The notes under the pieces: generated by a model
The model's database searches: none
Told to the model about the DNA's origin: nothing
The model's input: the letters and a program-made list of their open reading frames with translations, nothing else
Assembly: GCA_964550795.1 (NCBI GenBank)
Contig: CAZKBH010000021.1
Location: 15,389 to 79,388, forward strand
Direction: 5' to 3'
Length of the DNA: 64,000 nucleotides
Origin: M3007 sp964550795
GTDB lineage: Bacteria; Bacteroidota; Bacteroidia; Chitinophagales; Saprospiraceae
Shown here: positions 29,138 to 36,583 of the stretch, piece after piece
How positions within the stretch are numbered: the stretch's first letter is position 1
How the letters are laid out: each line of letters starts with the position of its first letter
Translations under genes and position numbers: made by a program

Positions 29138-29210
29138 GAAAAAAGACTGTGATTAAAGTGCTTTTGATGGAAACTGCAAAAGACAAGGGTAACAGAAAAA
29201 AGGTTGCAGA

Positions 29211-29286
29211 ATCCCGACCTCGGAGAGGTCTAACGTTTGTAGCAAAATATGGTGTATGTATCCCGACCTCGCAGAGGTCTAACGTT
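29211..29286. repeat. GACCTC-GAGGTC direct repeat pair
   Basis: ATCCCGACCTCGGAGAGGTC followed by TAACGTT occurs at 29211-29237 and, with one base changed, at 29260-29286, 49 bp apart. The core GACCTC-GSA-GAGGTC is palindromic. It lies 74 nt upstream of the TonB receptor start, in the 224-nt space before lpxK. Confidence 0.8.
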
Positions 29287-29361
29287 GGTGCCATTGTCCG
29301 CAATGTTCGACCGCTCCAAGCCCCTTGACCTTGGTTGTATTAAAATGTGTACCCTTGCATC

Positions 29362-30429
29362 TTAACTCTTAAAATCCAGCAACATCTGCTTGACCGCTTC
29401 CTGAAAAGCCGCCTCATCCCCATCGCAGAATTCCACCTCTATGGGAAGTACAAAAACCGGAAGCGTGTTTTTCCAGAAAAAATCCTGGTGAAGCTCCAGC
29501 CGCATGGCATCTTTTTCGGTGGTCAGAATGATTTTGTTGCGTCCTGGCAAACGTTCAAATCGGCGCAACATATCGCGGAGTTCATCTTCCTTAAAAAAGT
29601 GATGGTCTTCAAACTCCAGCGTTTGGGCCGATTTAACCGTCGCGGCGAGGTGCTTCAGTAAATAATCAGTGTTGGCAATGGCACTCATCAGCAACACATC
29701 CGTGTCCAGATCCAGTGGCCGACGCTGATCCGGGCGAAGCAAATCGTAAGGAATCCCATATCGGTATCTGGAAAAAAAGACCTGTTGGCGGGGGAATGGA
29801 TCAATTTCCAGGATCATTTTTTGTCGCTCCTGCAAGGAAAGCTCGGGTGGACATTTGGTCACGACAATCAGGTCGGCACGTCGGTAATTGTAACGGCCTT
29901 CGCGCAGACGCCCGGATGGGAGCAGCCAATCCCGGGTAAAAGGACGGGCAAATTCAGTGAGCAGGATATTCAGGCCGGGCGTGACTGCCAGGTGTTGGAA
30001 GGCATCATCGAGCAGCACACACTGCGTTTCGGGGTTTCGTTTCACCAGCTCGGGTACACCCAAAGCACGACTTTCGCTCACGGCAATGGGCACCTCCGGA
30101 AATTTTCGCTTGAATTGCAAGGGCTCATCGCCGACCATCTCCGCATTGTCAATCACCGTCACCGGCCGGTAGCCCGAGGTATTGCGGCCATAGCCGCGAC
30201 TGAGCACGGCGACTTCCAAAAACTGATTCAGCCACCGAACGAGATATTCGATGTGGGGCGATTTGCCCGCACCGCCAACGGAGAGATTGCCGACTGAAAT
30301 CACCGGAAGGTCAAACCGCACGCTGCGCAAAATCCCGATGCGGTAAAGCAGATTACGCAGCCCAACGCCCAAACCATATAGCAAGGCAAAGGGAAGCAGC
30401 AGAATGCGGATGACGATATCTTCAGACAT
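29362..30429 (-). CDS. lpxK: Tetraacyldisaccharide 4'-kinase
   Basis: The 355-residue inner-membrane-associated kinase phosphorylates the 4' position of lipid A disaccharide in Kdo2-lipid A synthesis. An N-terminal membrane helix (IRILLLPFALLYGLGVG) is followed by VISVGNLSVGGAGKSPH, whose GGAGKS (residues 52-57) is the Walker A loop. SRGYGR and VLLDDAFQH carry further conserved residues. Length is usual. The gene starts 18 nt after a terminator that separates it from tRNA-Phe, so it probably has its own promoter overlapping that region. Together with the OstA-like gene it indicates an LPS-bearing outer membrane. Confidence 0.93.
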   Translation of the reverse strand: MSEDIVIRILLLPFALLYGLGVGLRNLLYRIGILRSVRFDLPVISVGNLSVGGAGKSPHIEYLVRWLNQFLEVAVLSRGYGRNTSGYRPVTVIDNAEMVGDEPLQFKRKFPEVPIAVSESRALGVPELVKRNPETQCVLLDDAFQHLAVTPGLNILLTEFARPFTRDWLLPSGRLREGRYNYRRADLIVVTKCPPELSLQERQKMILEIDPFPRQQVFFSRYRYGIPYDLLRPDQRRPLDLDTDVLLMSAIANTDYLLKHLAATVKSAQTLEFEDHHFFKEDELRDMLRRFERLPGRNKIILTTEKDAMRLELHQDFFWKNTLPVFVLPIEVEFCDGDEAAFQEAVKQMLLDFKS

Positions 30430-30446
30430 GGGAAGGGATTGTACCT

Positions 30447-30486
30447 AAAAAAGAAAATCCCGGAGTCTTGCGATCTCCGGGATTTC
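30447..30486 (-). terminator. Rho-independent terminator after tRNA-Phe
   Basis: On the minus strand AAATCCCGGAG pairs with CTCCGGGATTT around a 9-nt loop, followed by TTCTTTTTT. It lies 3 nt beyond the tRNA and immediately before lpxK. Confidence 0.85.
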
Positions 30487-30489
30487 TCG

Positions 30490-30562
30490 TGGTATCTCCC
30501 GGAATCGAACCGGGGACACATGGATTTTCAGTCCATTGCTCTACCAGCTGAGCTAAGACACC
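30490..30562 (-). tRNA. tRNA-Phe (anticodon GAA)
   Basis: Read on the minus strand, GGTGTCT pairs with AGATACC (one G-U), the D arm contains AGCTCAGCTGGTAGAGC, the anticodon loop is CTGAAAA with GAA, and the T arm holds GGTTCGATTCC. The discriminator is A. CCA is not encoded. Confidence 0.95.
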
Positions 30563-30661
30563 AGACTTGCTGAAAAGCGGGTGCAAAGATAACTGCACAT
30601 TTCTTAAATGGAGAAGCATAGAATGAATTTTTTTCAAAAATCATTCGTGTAACTTTGCGCC

Positions 30662-31567
30662 ATGTTCAGAATGATGCTTTTAGGAATGGTTTTGCTGTGC
30701 TTTTGCGCTACTGCGCAGGGTCAAAATGCCACGAACCCCTTCGAGCTTTGGCACCGTTTGCCCAAAGAGGCTTCGATTGCTATGGACGGGTCACTCGTTT
30801 CGACCAATCCTTTTGATGTGGTGCCGCATCGCGCGCCCGTGGCCAGCGTGTCAGCAGCCGCCGCAGAGACTGCGGTATTCAAACCATTTGCGGTCTTGCC
30901 CCGGGGCGGCGGATTGTCTGGAACGGTGTTGGCGGCTTTGTTGCTGACGGCTTTTGCGTTCCTTACTTTTTCGGTGGCTGCCAATCGGAGTGCGGTAAGC
31001 AAGGCCTGGGGTGGATTTTTGAGCGACAACGGATTTTCTGTGGCACAACGGGAAGCTTCGGGATTTGTGGGCACAACCCCTTATTATTTGCTCTACGCCA
31101 ATTTTTTGTTCAATGCCGGCATTTTTATCTTCCTCGTCACGCGGGTATTTCATGGTGACACGTTCAACAACCTTTACTTTCTGCTGTTTTGCCTGGGCGC
31201 GGCAGTCGTTTCGTTTTCATCCAAACATTGGATGCTGGGGGTTTTGCGGAGCTTGTTTCCCGTGGAAGCAGAGGTACGGAAGTACAATTTCCTCATCATT
31301 ATCTTCAACTGCGTGCTCGGGCTTTTTCTGGTCCCGTTCAACCTGTTGATTGCTTTTTCGGCCAAATCTGGCATGGAACAGTTGCTTTTGGTCTCCTGGA
31401 TGCTTGGTTTGGTGGCCATTTTTTACGCGTATAGAAGCATTCGAGCCGGTGCAATTGGCGGTAAATTTTTGTCGCAAAGCCCTTTTCACTTTTTGTTGTA
31501 CCTTTGCGCCGTCGAGATTGCCCCAGTACTATTTTTAGTGAAACTAGCCATGATGCAAACACCGTAA
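30662..31567 (+). CDS. DUF4271 membrane protein
   Basis: The 301-residue protein has a signal-like N-terminus (MFRMMLLGMVLLCFCATAQGQ), a short periplasmic part and about six membrane segments (LAALLLTAFAFLTFSVAA, FLFNAGIFIFLVTRVF, FLIIIFNCVLGLFLVPFN and others). This matches DUF4271, a Bacteroidota family of unknown function that commonly precedes the uroporphyrinogen-III synthase gene, as here. A TAACTTTG box (30650-30657) matches the -7 consensus but lies only 4 nt before the ATG, so either the start is further in or the match is chance. Function not known. Confidence 0.75.
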   Translation: MFRMMLLGMVLLCFCATAQGQNATNPFELWHRLPKEASIAMDGSLVSTNPFDVVPHRAPVASVSAAAAETAVFKPFAVLPRGGGLSGTVLAALLLTAFAFLTFSVAANRSAVSKAWGGFLSDNGFSVAQREASGFVGTTPYYLLYANFLFNAGIFIFLVTRVFHGDTFNNLYFLLFCLGAAVVSFSSKHWMLGVLRSLFPVEAEVRKYNFLIIIFNCVLGLFLVPFNLLIAFSAKSGMEQLLLVSWMLGLVAIFYAYRSIRAGAIGGKFLSQSPFHFLLYLCAVEIAPVLFLVKLAMMQTP

Positions 31568-31667
31568 AAACAGTGGTTTTTCGAGATTTTTTTGCATTTT
31601 AATCAGCGTTTTTCGACCGCGCGCCCGACTCAAACTAACACAAATTTCACACAAAACGCACTCCCGA

Positions 31668-32456
31668 ATGTCTGCAACTGCAACTGCTGCACAAGTTCAG
31701 GATTCCACCCCTTCAAAAGTACACAACATCCTCGTTTCGCAGGGCCAACCAGCCGTGCGAACCGCTTACGACGAGATCGAAAAGCGATTTGGGGTGCACA
31801 TTGACTTTGTACCTTTTGTGGCGGTGGAAGGCCTCACGGAAAAGGAGTATCGCAAGAACCGCGTGTACCCCAACGATTACTCTGCCATACTCTTCACGAG
31901 TAAAAATGCAGTGGACCACTTTTTTCGACTCTGCGGCGAAATGCGCATCAAGATGTCGGATGAAACCAAGTATTTCTGTGCAACAGAAACCATCGCGAAC
32001 TACCTTCAGAAATTCATCAATTTCCGAAAACGTAAGGTATTCAACGGCACAAAGTCTATTCTCGACCTCAAATCGTACATCCTGCGAAACAAGGACGAGA
32101 AATATTACCTGCCTTGCGGCGACCAGGGCAATCCCGACGTGACACGCTTTTTCAAAGACTTGAAAATCGCGGTCCAAGAAGCCGTGATGTATCGGACGGT
32201 GAACAACGACCTGTCAGGCTTGAAAGACATCAAGTACGACATCATTGCGTTCTTCTCGGCCAATGAAATCAAGTCCATGTTTGAGCAATTCCCGGAATTC
32301 AAACAGGAAGACCGCCGCATCTGCGTTTTTGGCACCGCGGCCCTCAAAGAAGTCACCGAACGGGGCATGAAAGTCAATATTCAAGCCGGCACCCCTGAAG
32401 CGCCTTCCATCGCAGTAGCCTTGGAGAATTATTTGAAGGTGGCGAATAAGAATTGA
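31668..32456 (+). CDS. hemD: Uroporphyrinogen-III synthase
   Basis: The 262-residue protein has the two-lobed HemD fold: an N-terminal lobe with ILVSQGQPAVRTAYDEIEKRF and AILFTSKNAVDHFF, and a C-terminal lobe with DIIAFFSANEIKSMFEQFPEF and ICVFGTAALKEVTERGMKV. It closes hydroxymethylbilane to uroporphyrinogen III in heme and siroheme synthesis. HemD proteins diverge strongly, so the call rests on the SKNAV and SxxEIxS-like positions and the DUF4271 neighbour. Its last 195 bp are duplicated at 34608. A terminator follows 24 nt after the stop. Confidence 0.85.
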   Translation: MSATATAAQVQDSTPSKVHNILVSQGQPAVRTAYDEIEKRFGVHIDFVPFVAVEGLTEKEYRKNRVYPNDYSAILFTSKNAVDHFFRLCGEMRIKMSDETKYFCATETIANYLQKFINFRKRKVFNGTKSILDLKSYILRNKDEKYYLPCGDQGNPDVTRFFKDLKIAVQEAVMYRTVNNDLSGLKDIKYDIIAFFSANEIKSMFEQFPEFKQEDRRICVFGTAALKEVTERGMKVNIQAGTPEAPSIAVALENYLKVANKN

Positions 32457-32480
32457 TTTTCAAGCAGTTAGGAAATATTG

Positions 32481-32521
32481 AAGCGGCCGATTTCACCTGG
32501 TGGAATCGGCCGCTTGCTTTT
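32481..32521 (+). terminator. Terminator of hemD
   Basis: AAGCGGCCGATT (32481-32492) and AATCGGCCGCTT (32504-32515) form a 12-bp stem followed by GCTTTT. The whole structure is duplicated at 34827-34867. Confidence 0.75.
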
Positions 32522-32537
32522 CGGCTCGCTGCTGGCG

Positions 32538-32665
32538 TGGGGCACACGCTGGTGCACGTCCACACGCTGCCGTATGGCAAACGCTGGGGAACGGCATACG
32601 CTGGGGCACGGCTCTGCCGTGTGCCTATTATTCCGTCGGCTCTGCCGACAAGTCGGTCGGTGTCT
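32538..32665. repeat. ACGCTGG / GGCTCTGCCGTGTG repeat region, copy 1
   Basis: Irregular ACGCTGG-containing units are followed by GGCTCTGCCGTGTGCCTA and a CGGCTCTGCCGA-AAGTCGGTCGG segment. The same order occurs at 34884-34992 with many differences, directly after an almost unchanged 276-bp duplication. The rest of the 595-nt space up to 33051 is AT-rich and shows only the nonamer repeat at 32871-32933. Confidence 0.7.
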
Positions 32666-32870
32666 TCCCGATCTCTGTTAGCGAAAACACAGGCGCATTG
32701 ACAGGGAAAACCTCAAGTTGCAGAATGTTAAAGTTTTTGTGCCCATAGTTCCAACAAGAAATATTTAGCATATATTGCTATCCATTTTGAAATAGACGCT
32801 TATTCTGGTTGAATTAGCATTTAAACCGATGAAGTATAGCCAACACAGCGTAGTTTTGAACACAACAAGA

Positions 32871-32933
32871 TCATAGTCATCTCAAAATCAGGCATTTGCC
32901 TCACTAAAATCATCAAAATCACAAGAATCATAG
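32871..32933. repeat. Nonamer-type dispersed repeat, copy 2
   Basis: Read on the minus strand it contains GTGATTTTG, ATGATTTTA, GTGAGGCAA and ATGCCTGAT units, matching the order of units at 22805-22855. GGCAAATGCC at its centre is palindromic. Confidence 0.6.
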
Positions 32934-33051
32934 TATAACAATCGCTCAATATATAGATTATTGCTTTAACGGTATTTGATAGATTTTTTAACTTGTATCA
33001 ATATTATATGAAAAATTTGATTTTTCTCCGCCAGGCATTTTCCCTCCCGCC

Positions 33052-34548
33052 ATGACAAAATTGCTCGCCACCCTCGCCTTTTTTTTTCCCGCTTTACTCG
33101 CTGCCCAGAAATATGACCACCAGTGGCCCTTCGGGTATGGAACCAACTTGCCCTTACAGTTTGGCATTAGCATTCTGGACTTCAATGGGGGACAGGTCTC
33201 CGTCGCGCCGTTTGCGCAAAACATGGCGGAAATTGGAACAACTGGAAGTTTCATCTGTGACAAGGAGGGGCAGCTCATGCTCATGACCAACAACTGCGCC
33301 GTCTTCGACCGAAACTTTCAGGTCATCGAAGGAGGGGGGGGGCTTACACCTGGTATTACCCACGATGTTTATTGCCCAACGGGATATTATCCCGCGAACC
33401 AGTCTGCCCTTTTTTTGCCAGCACTGGATAACGACTCCATCACATACCTGCTCCATAAGGACACCGAGGTTTCTGATGTGCTCCAAAGTGCTGTTTCCAA
33501 AAACCTCTACCTATCCGTCATCGTCAAAAAAACAAATGGTACGTTTAGGCTCAAGGAAAAAAGGACATTGTTTGCCAGCAATATGGTCACCAACCGCCTC
33601 AACGCCTGTTTGAGTGCCGACGGGACGAGGTGGTGGGCTTGGGTGGCGGGCTTCGGGTCTAACACCTTCCACAAGTTCCTCATCGGAGGGCCGGAAACTG
33701 TGCAGGGGCCTTTCCCTCAGCAGATAGGACCTCCCCTGCTTCCCGCCGAGGTGGGCATAGGCCAGGTCGCCTACTCTCACGACGCGCGTACCCTTGGCAT
33801 TCACAACAAAGCGCACGGTGCCATGCTCTACGATTTTGACAATGCCACTGGCGAATTATCTAACTATCGGAACTTTATCTATCCAAACCCGAACAATGGC
33901 ACTGCCGAAGGGCTAGCCTTTTCCCCCAACGGGCGATTCCTCTACCTCACCGCTGGGCGCGACCTCTTCCAATTGGACTTACATGATTCAGACCCAGTGG
34001 CATCCACCGTGCACATCGCCCAAGTATCTCTACCCGACGAGACCGGATGGCCCATCGGCGTTGGATACCTACACCCCGGGCCGGATTGCAGGCTCTACGT
34101 CAGCCCTGGCACTACTACCTTTTACATCCATGTCGTGCACCAGCCAGACGAAAAGGGCACCGACTGTCAGTTTGAGGTCAAGGCCATCAAAACCCCCACA
34201 CGACTCGCTTTTGACTTACCCAACCTGCCCATGTACCGCTTTGATGGGGACTGTGATGGCAATATCGGCTGGGGCATCGTCGGTACGCAGGAGCTGGAGG
34301 TAACACAGGAGCCTATGCATGCTTTCCCCAACCCCGCCAGTGACATCGTCACCGTAACCCTTCCAGAAAACCACGGCTGGCAGGCACTCACGGTACACGA
34401 CATGCTGGGAAGGGAAGTCGCGCGCATCCAACTGGCAGAAGGGCAACCCTCAACATCCTTCCAGACTGCGGGACTTGCATCGGGCCTTTATTTTATTGCG
34501 CCTTTGGGTAAGAAGGACCAGACCCTTAAACTTGTGGTGAAACATTGA
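33052..34548 (+). CDS. Secreted beta-propeller-like protein with T9SS type A sorting domain
   Basis: The 498-residue protein has a signal peptide (about 1-18, ending LLAAQ). A central region of repeated strands (VAYSHDARTLGIHNKAHGAMLYDFD, GLAFSPNGRFLYLTAGRDLFQLDL) looks like a WD/YVTN-type beta-propeller. The C-terminal type A sorting domain runs from HAFPNPASDIVTV to LKLVVKH. It should be exported by the type IX system. Function unknown. The gene lies in a block of about 2.07 kb between hemD and a duplicated hemD tail, and a hairpin begins 11 nt after its stop, so it may be a recent arrival. Confidence 0.78.
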   Translation: MTKLLATLAFFFPALLAAQKYDHQWPFGYGTNLPLQFGISILDFNGGQVSVAPFAQNMAEIGTTGSFICDKEGQLMLMTNNCAVFDRNFQVIEGGGGLTPGITHDVYCPTGYYPANQSALFLPALDNDSITYLLHKDTEVSDVLQSAVSKNLYLSVIVKKTNGTFRLKEKRTLFASNMVTNRLNACLSADGTRWWAWVAGFGSNTFHKFLIGGPETVQGPFPQQIGPPLLPAEVGIGQVAYSHDARTLGIHNKAHGAMLYDFDNATGELSNYRNFIYPNPNNGTAEGLAFSPNGRFLYLTAGRDLFQLDLHDSDPVASTVHIAQVSLPDETGWPIGVGYLHPGPDCRLYVSPGTTTFYIHVVHQPDEKGTDCQFEVKAIKTPTRLAFDLPNLPMYRFDGDCDGNIGWGIVGTQELEVTQEPMHAFPNPASDIVTVTLPENHGWQALTVHDMLGREVARIQLAEGQPSTSFQTAGLASGLYFIAPLGKKDQTLKLVVKH

Positions 34549-34559
34549 TCACCAGCACT

Positions 34560-34607
34560 TGTAAACGAGGTGACACCTCCTGCTTCGGAGGTGTCACCTC
34601 GTTTACA
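34560..34607. repeat. GAGGTGACACCTCC hairpin at the hemD duplication junction
   Basis: TGTAAACGAGGTGACACCTC (34560-34579) plus C pairs perfectly with 34587-34607 around TGCTTC, a 21-bp stem. The next base (34608) is the first of the 276-bp hemD duplication. It is related to the hairpin at 3838-3890. Confidence 0.9.
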
Positions 34608-34802
34608 AATGAAATCAAGTCCATGTTTGAGCAATTCCCGGATTTCAAACAGGAAGACCGCCGCATCTGCGTTTTTGGCACCGCGGCCCTCAAAGAAGTC
34701 ACCGAACGGGGCATGAAAGTCAATATTCAAGCCGGCACCCCTGAAGCGCCTTCCATCGCAGTAGCCTTGGAGAATTATTTGAAGGTGGCGAATAAGAATT
34801 GA
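34608..34802 (+). pseudogene. Duplicated 3' end of hemD (fragment)
   Basis: 34608-34883 repeats 32262-32537 with one difference in 276 bases (A32297 to T34643, Glu to Asp). The coding part is the last 64 codons of hemD from NEIKSMFEQF to LENYLKVANKN, with the same stop. It lacks the N-terminal lobe and cannot make a working enzyme. An open frame runs into it from 34545 through the hairpin, but that joins unrelated sequence. Confidence 0.9.
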
Positions 34803-34826
34803 TTTTCAAGCAGTTAGGAAATATTG

Positions 34827-34867
34827 AAGCGGCCGATTTCACCTGGTGGAATCGGCCGCTTGCTTTT
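34827..34867 (+). terminator. Duplicate of the hemD terminator
   Basis: It is identical in sequence to 32481-32521 and part of the 276-bp duplication. Confidence 0.75.
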
Positions 34868-34926
34868 CGGCTCGCTGCTGGCGCGGGGAAAACGCTGGCG
34901 CAAAGTACACGATGGAAAACGGAAAA

Positions 34927-35034
34927 CGCTGGCGCAGGGCTCTGCCGTGTGCCTATTATTCCGCCGGCTCTGCCGATAAGTCGGTCGGCGGAACCGACCA
35001 AATAGTAGACACACGGCAGAGCCCTGCGCCAGCG
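34927..35034. repeat. GGCTCTGCCGTGTG inverted repeat, copy 2
   Basis: CGCTGGCGCAGGGCTCTGCC plus GTGTG (34927-34951) is the exact reverse complement of 35010-35034. Inside is a second stem built on CCGCCG and CGGCGG. The single-sided relative after hemD (32538-32665) lacks the right arm. It fills most of the space before the convergent murA. Confidence 0.85.
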
Positions 35035-35129
35035 TGTGTAAATAAGTTGAAAAGCCCAGCGTGTGCCTGAAGCCCGGATAGGGGCACATTTTATATACGT
35101 CGGAAACGGGCACTGCGCTCGTTTACACC

Positions 35130-36446
35130 TCACATCCGCGTAATCTTCGCCCCAATCGCATTCAGCCGGGTATCAATGTGCTGATATCCCCGATCAATTT
35201 GATTTACATTGTGGATGACGCTTTTCCCCTTGGCAGAAAGTGCCGCGATGAGCAGGGCCTGTCCGGCACGGATATCGGGTGAAGTCATCTCGATGCCGCG
35301 GAGTGGGTATTTCCGGTCCAGGCCGATCACAGTGGCGCGGTGCGGATCGCAGAGAATGATCTGCGCGCCCATGTCAATGAGTTTGTCGGTGAAAAACAAG
35401 CGACTTTCAAACATCTTTTGGTGCACCAGCACCGAGCCGCGTGCCTGCGTTGCGACGACGAGGATGATAGACATCAAATCGGGGGTAAACCCAGGCCAGG
35501 GCGCGTCGTAAATGGTGAGAATGGAGCCGTCAATGAAGGTCTGTATCTCGTAGTGCTCCTGCGCTGGAATGTGCAAATCATCCCCTTTGACTTCAATTTG
35601 AATGCCCAGGCGTTCGAAGGTGTGGGGAATGATTCCCAAATGCTTGACTCCCGCGTCTTTGATCGTGATTTCACTTTGGGTCATGGCGGCAAGGCCAATG
35701 AACGAACCAATTTCGATCATGTCGGGCAGACAACGGTGCTCCGTGCCCCCGAGTTTTTCCACGCCTTCAATATGGAGCAAATTGGAGCCTACGCCCTCAA
35801 TTTTTGCCCCCATACGTTGCATCATTCGGCAAAGTTGTTGTACGTAGGGTTCGCAGGCAGCGTTGTAAATGGTCGTTTTTCCCTTGGTCAGCACCGCAGT
35901 CATGATCACATTGGCGGTTCCGGTCACGGAGATTTCGTCCATGTGGAGGTAGCCCCCTTGTAGTCCTCCCTTGGGTTGTTCTACGTAGTAGATATCCTTT
36001 TCGTCGTCGTATTTGAATTCTGCGCCCAGTTTTTGGAAGCCCAAAAAGTGCGTGTCCAGGCGCCGCCGACCAATTTTGTCGCCGCCTGGTTTGGGCAGGG
36101 TCGCCCGTCCGAAGCGAGCCAACAAGGGCCCGATGAGCATCACAGAACCGCGCAAACGCCCGGCATCTTTCATAAATTCGTCGGAGCGCAGGTAACCAAT
36201 GTCAATCGTACTGGCGGAGAAGCGGTAGGTATCGGGTGCAAGTCGTTCGACTGTTACTCCAAACCCGCGCAGGAGTTCGATGAGTTTGTTTACATCGAGA
36301 ATGTCCGGCACGTTCGAGATCGTGACCGGCTCGTCGGTGAGCAACACCGCGCTGATGATTTGCAGGGCTTCGTTTTTAGCGCCTTGTGGCTGGAGTTCGC
36401 CACGGAGCGATTGGCCGCCGATGACTTCAAAACTGTCTTGTTGCAT
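35130..36446 (-). CDS. murA: UDP-N-acetylglucosamine 1-carboxyvinyltransferase (Asp at fosfomycin site)
   Basis: The 438-residue MurA catalyses the first committed step of peptidoglycan synthesis, adding enolpyruvate from PEP to UDP-GlcNAc. QGAKNEAL near the N-terminus holds the catalytic Lys (K24) and Asn. The loop equivalent to PGGCxIGxRPxDxH reads PGGDKIGRRRLDTH, so residue 123, the position of the usual Cys (C115 in E. coli), is Asp. That change is known from mycobacterial, chlamydial and Borrelia MurA to prevent fosfomycin alkylation. The start is ATG 36446 (MQQDSFEVIGG); 38 further in-frame codons upstream encode repeat-derived sequence and are rejected. Confidence 0.94.
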   Translation of the reverse strand: MQQDSFEVIGGQSLRGELQPQGAKNEALQIISAVLLTDEPVTISNVPDILDVNKLIELLRGFGVTVERLAPDTYRFSASTIDIGYLRSDEFMKDAGRLRGSVMLIGPLLARFGRATLPKPGGDKIGRRRLDTHFLGFQKLGAEFKYDDEKDIYYVEQPKGGLQGGYLHMDEISVTGTANVIMTAVLTKGKTTIYNAACEPYVQQLCRMMQRMGAKIEGVGSNLLHIEGVEKLGGTEHRCLPDMIEIGSFIGLAAMTQSEITIKDAGVKHLGIIPHTFERLGIQIEVKGDDLHIPAQEHYEIQTFIDGSILTIYDAPWPGFTPDLMSIILVVATQARGSVLVHQKMFESRLFFTDKLIDMGAQIILCDPHRATVIGLDRKYPLRGIEMTSPDIRAGQALLIAALSAKGKSVIHNVNQIDRGYQHIDTRLNAIGAKITRM

Positions 36447-36501
36447 GAAAATTGGACTGTTTGTGTGGGGTTTTACTTGGAATGGCGGGCAAAGGTAGTG
36501 C

Positions 36502-36583
36502 GAATGATGGATGATGAATGATGGATGATGAATTTCGCGTCTTTTCGAAACATTCATCATTTATCATTCATAATTCATCATTT
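36502..36583. repeat. Inverted pair of 7-bp tandem arrays (RATGATG)
   Basis: AATGATG/GATGATG units (about four, 36503-36532) face an inverted array of AATGATG-like units (36549-36583) across a short spacer containing TTTCGCGTCTTTTCGAAA. It lies between the dnaE stop and the murA start and overlaps the dnaE stop codon. The architecture is like 24871-25093 with a different unit. Confidence 0.8.

Noticed and set aside
30650..30657. Promoter box TAACTTTG for the DUF4271 gene
   Set aside because: It matches the -7 consensus but is 4 nt from the ATG, leaving no leader; kept only as a remark in the gene entry.
36447..36560. 38-residue N-terminal extension of MurA (HHPSFIIHHSHYL)
   Set aside because: It is translation of the 7-bp inverted array; conserved MurA starts at MQQDSFEVIGG.
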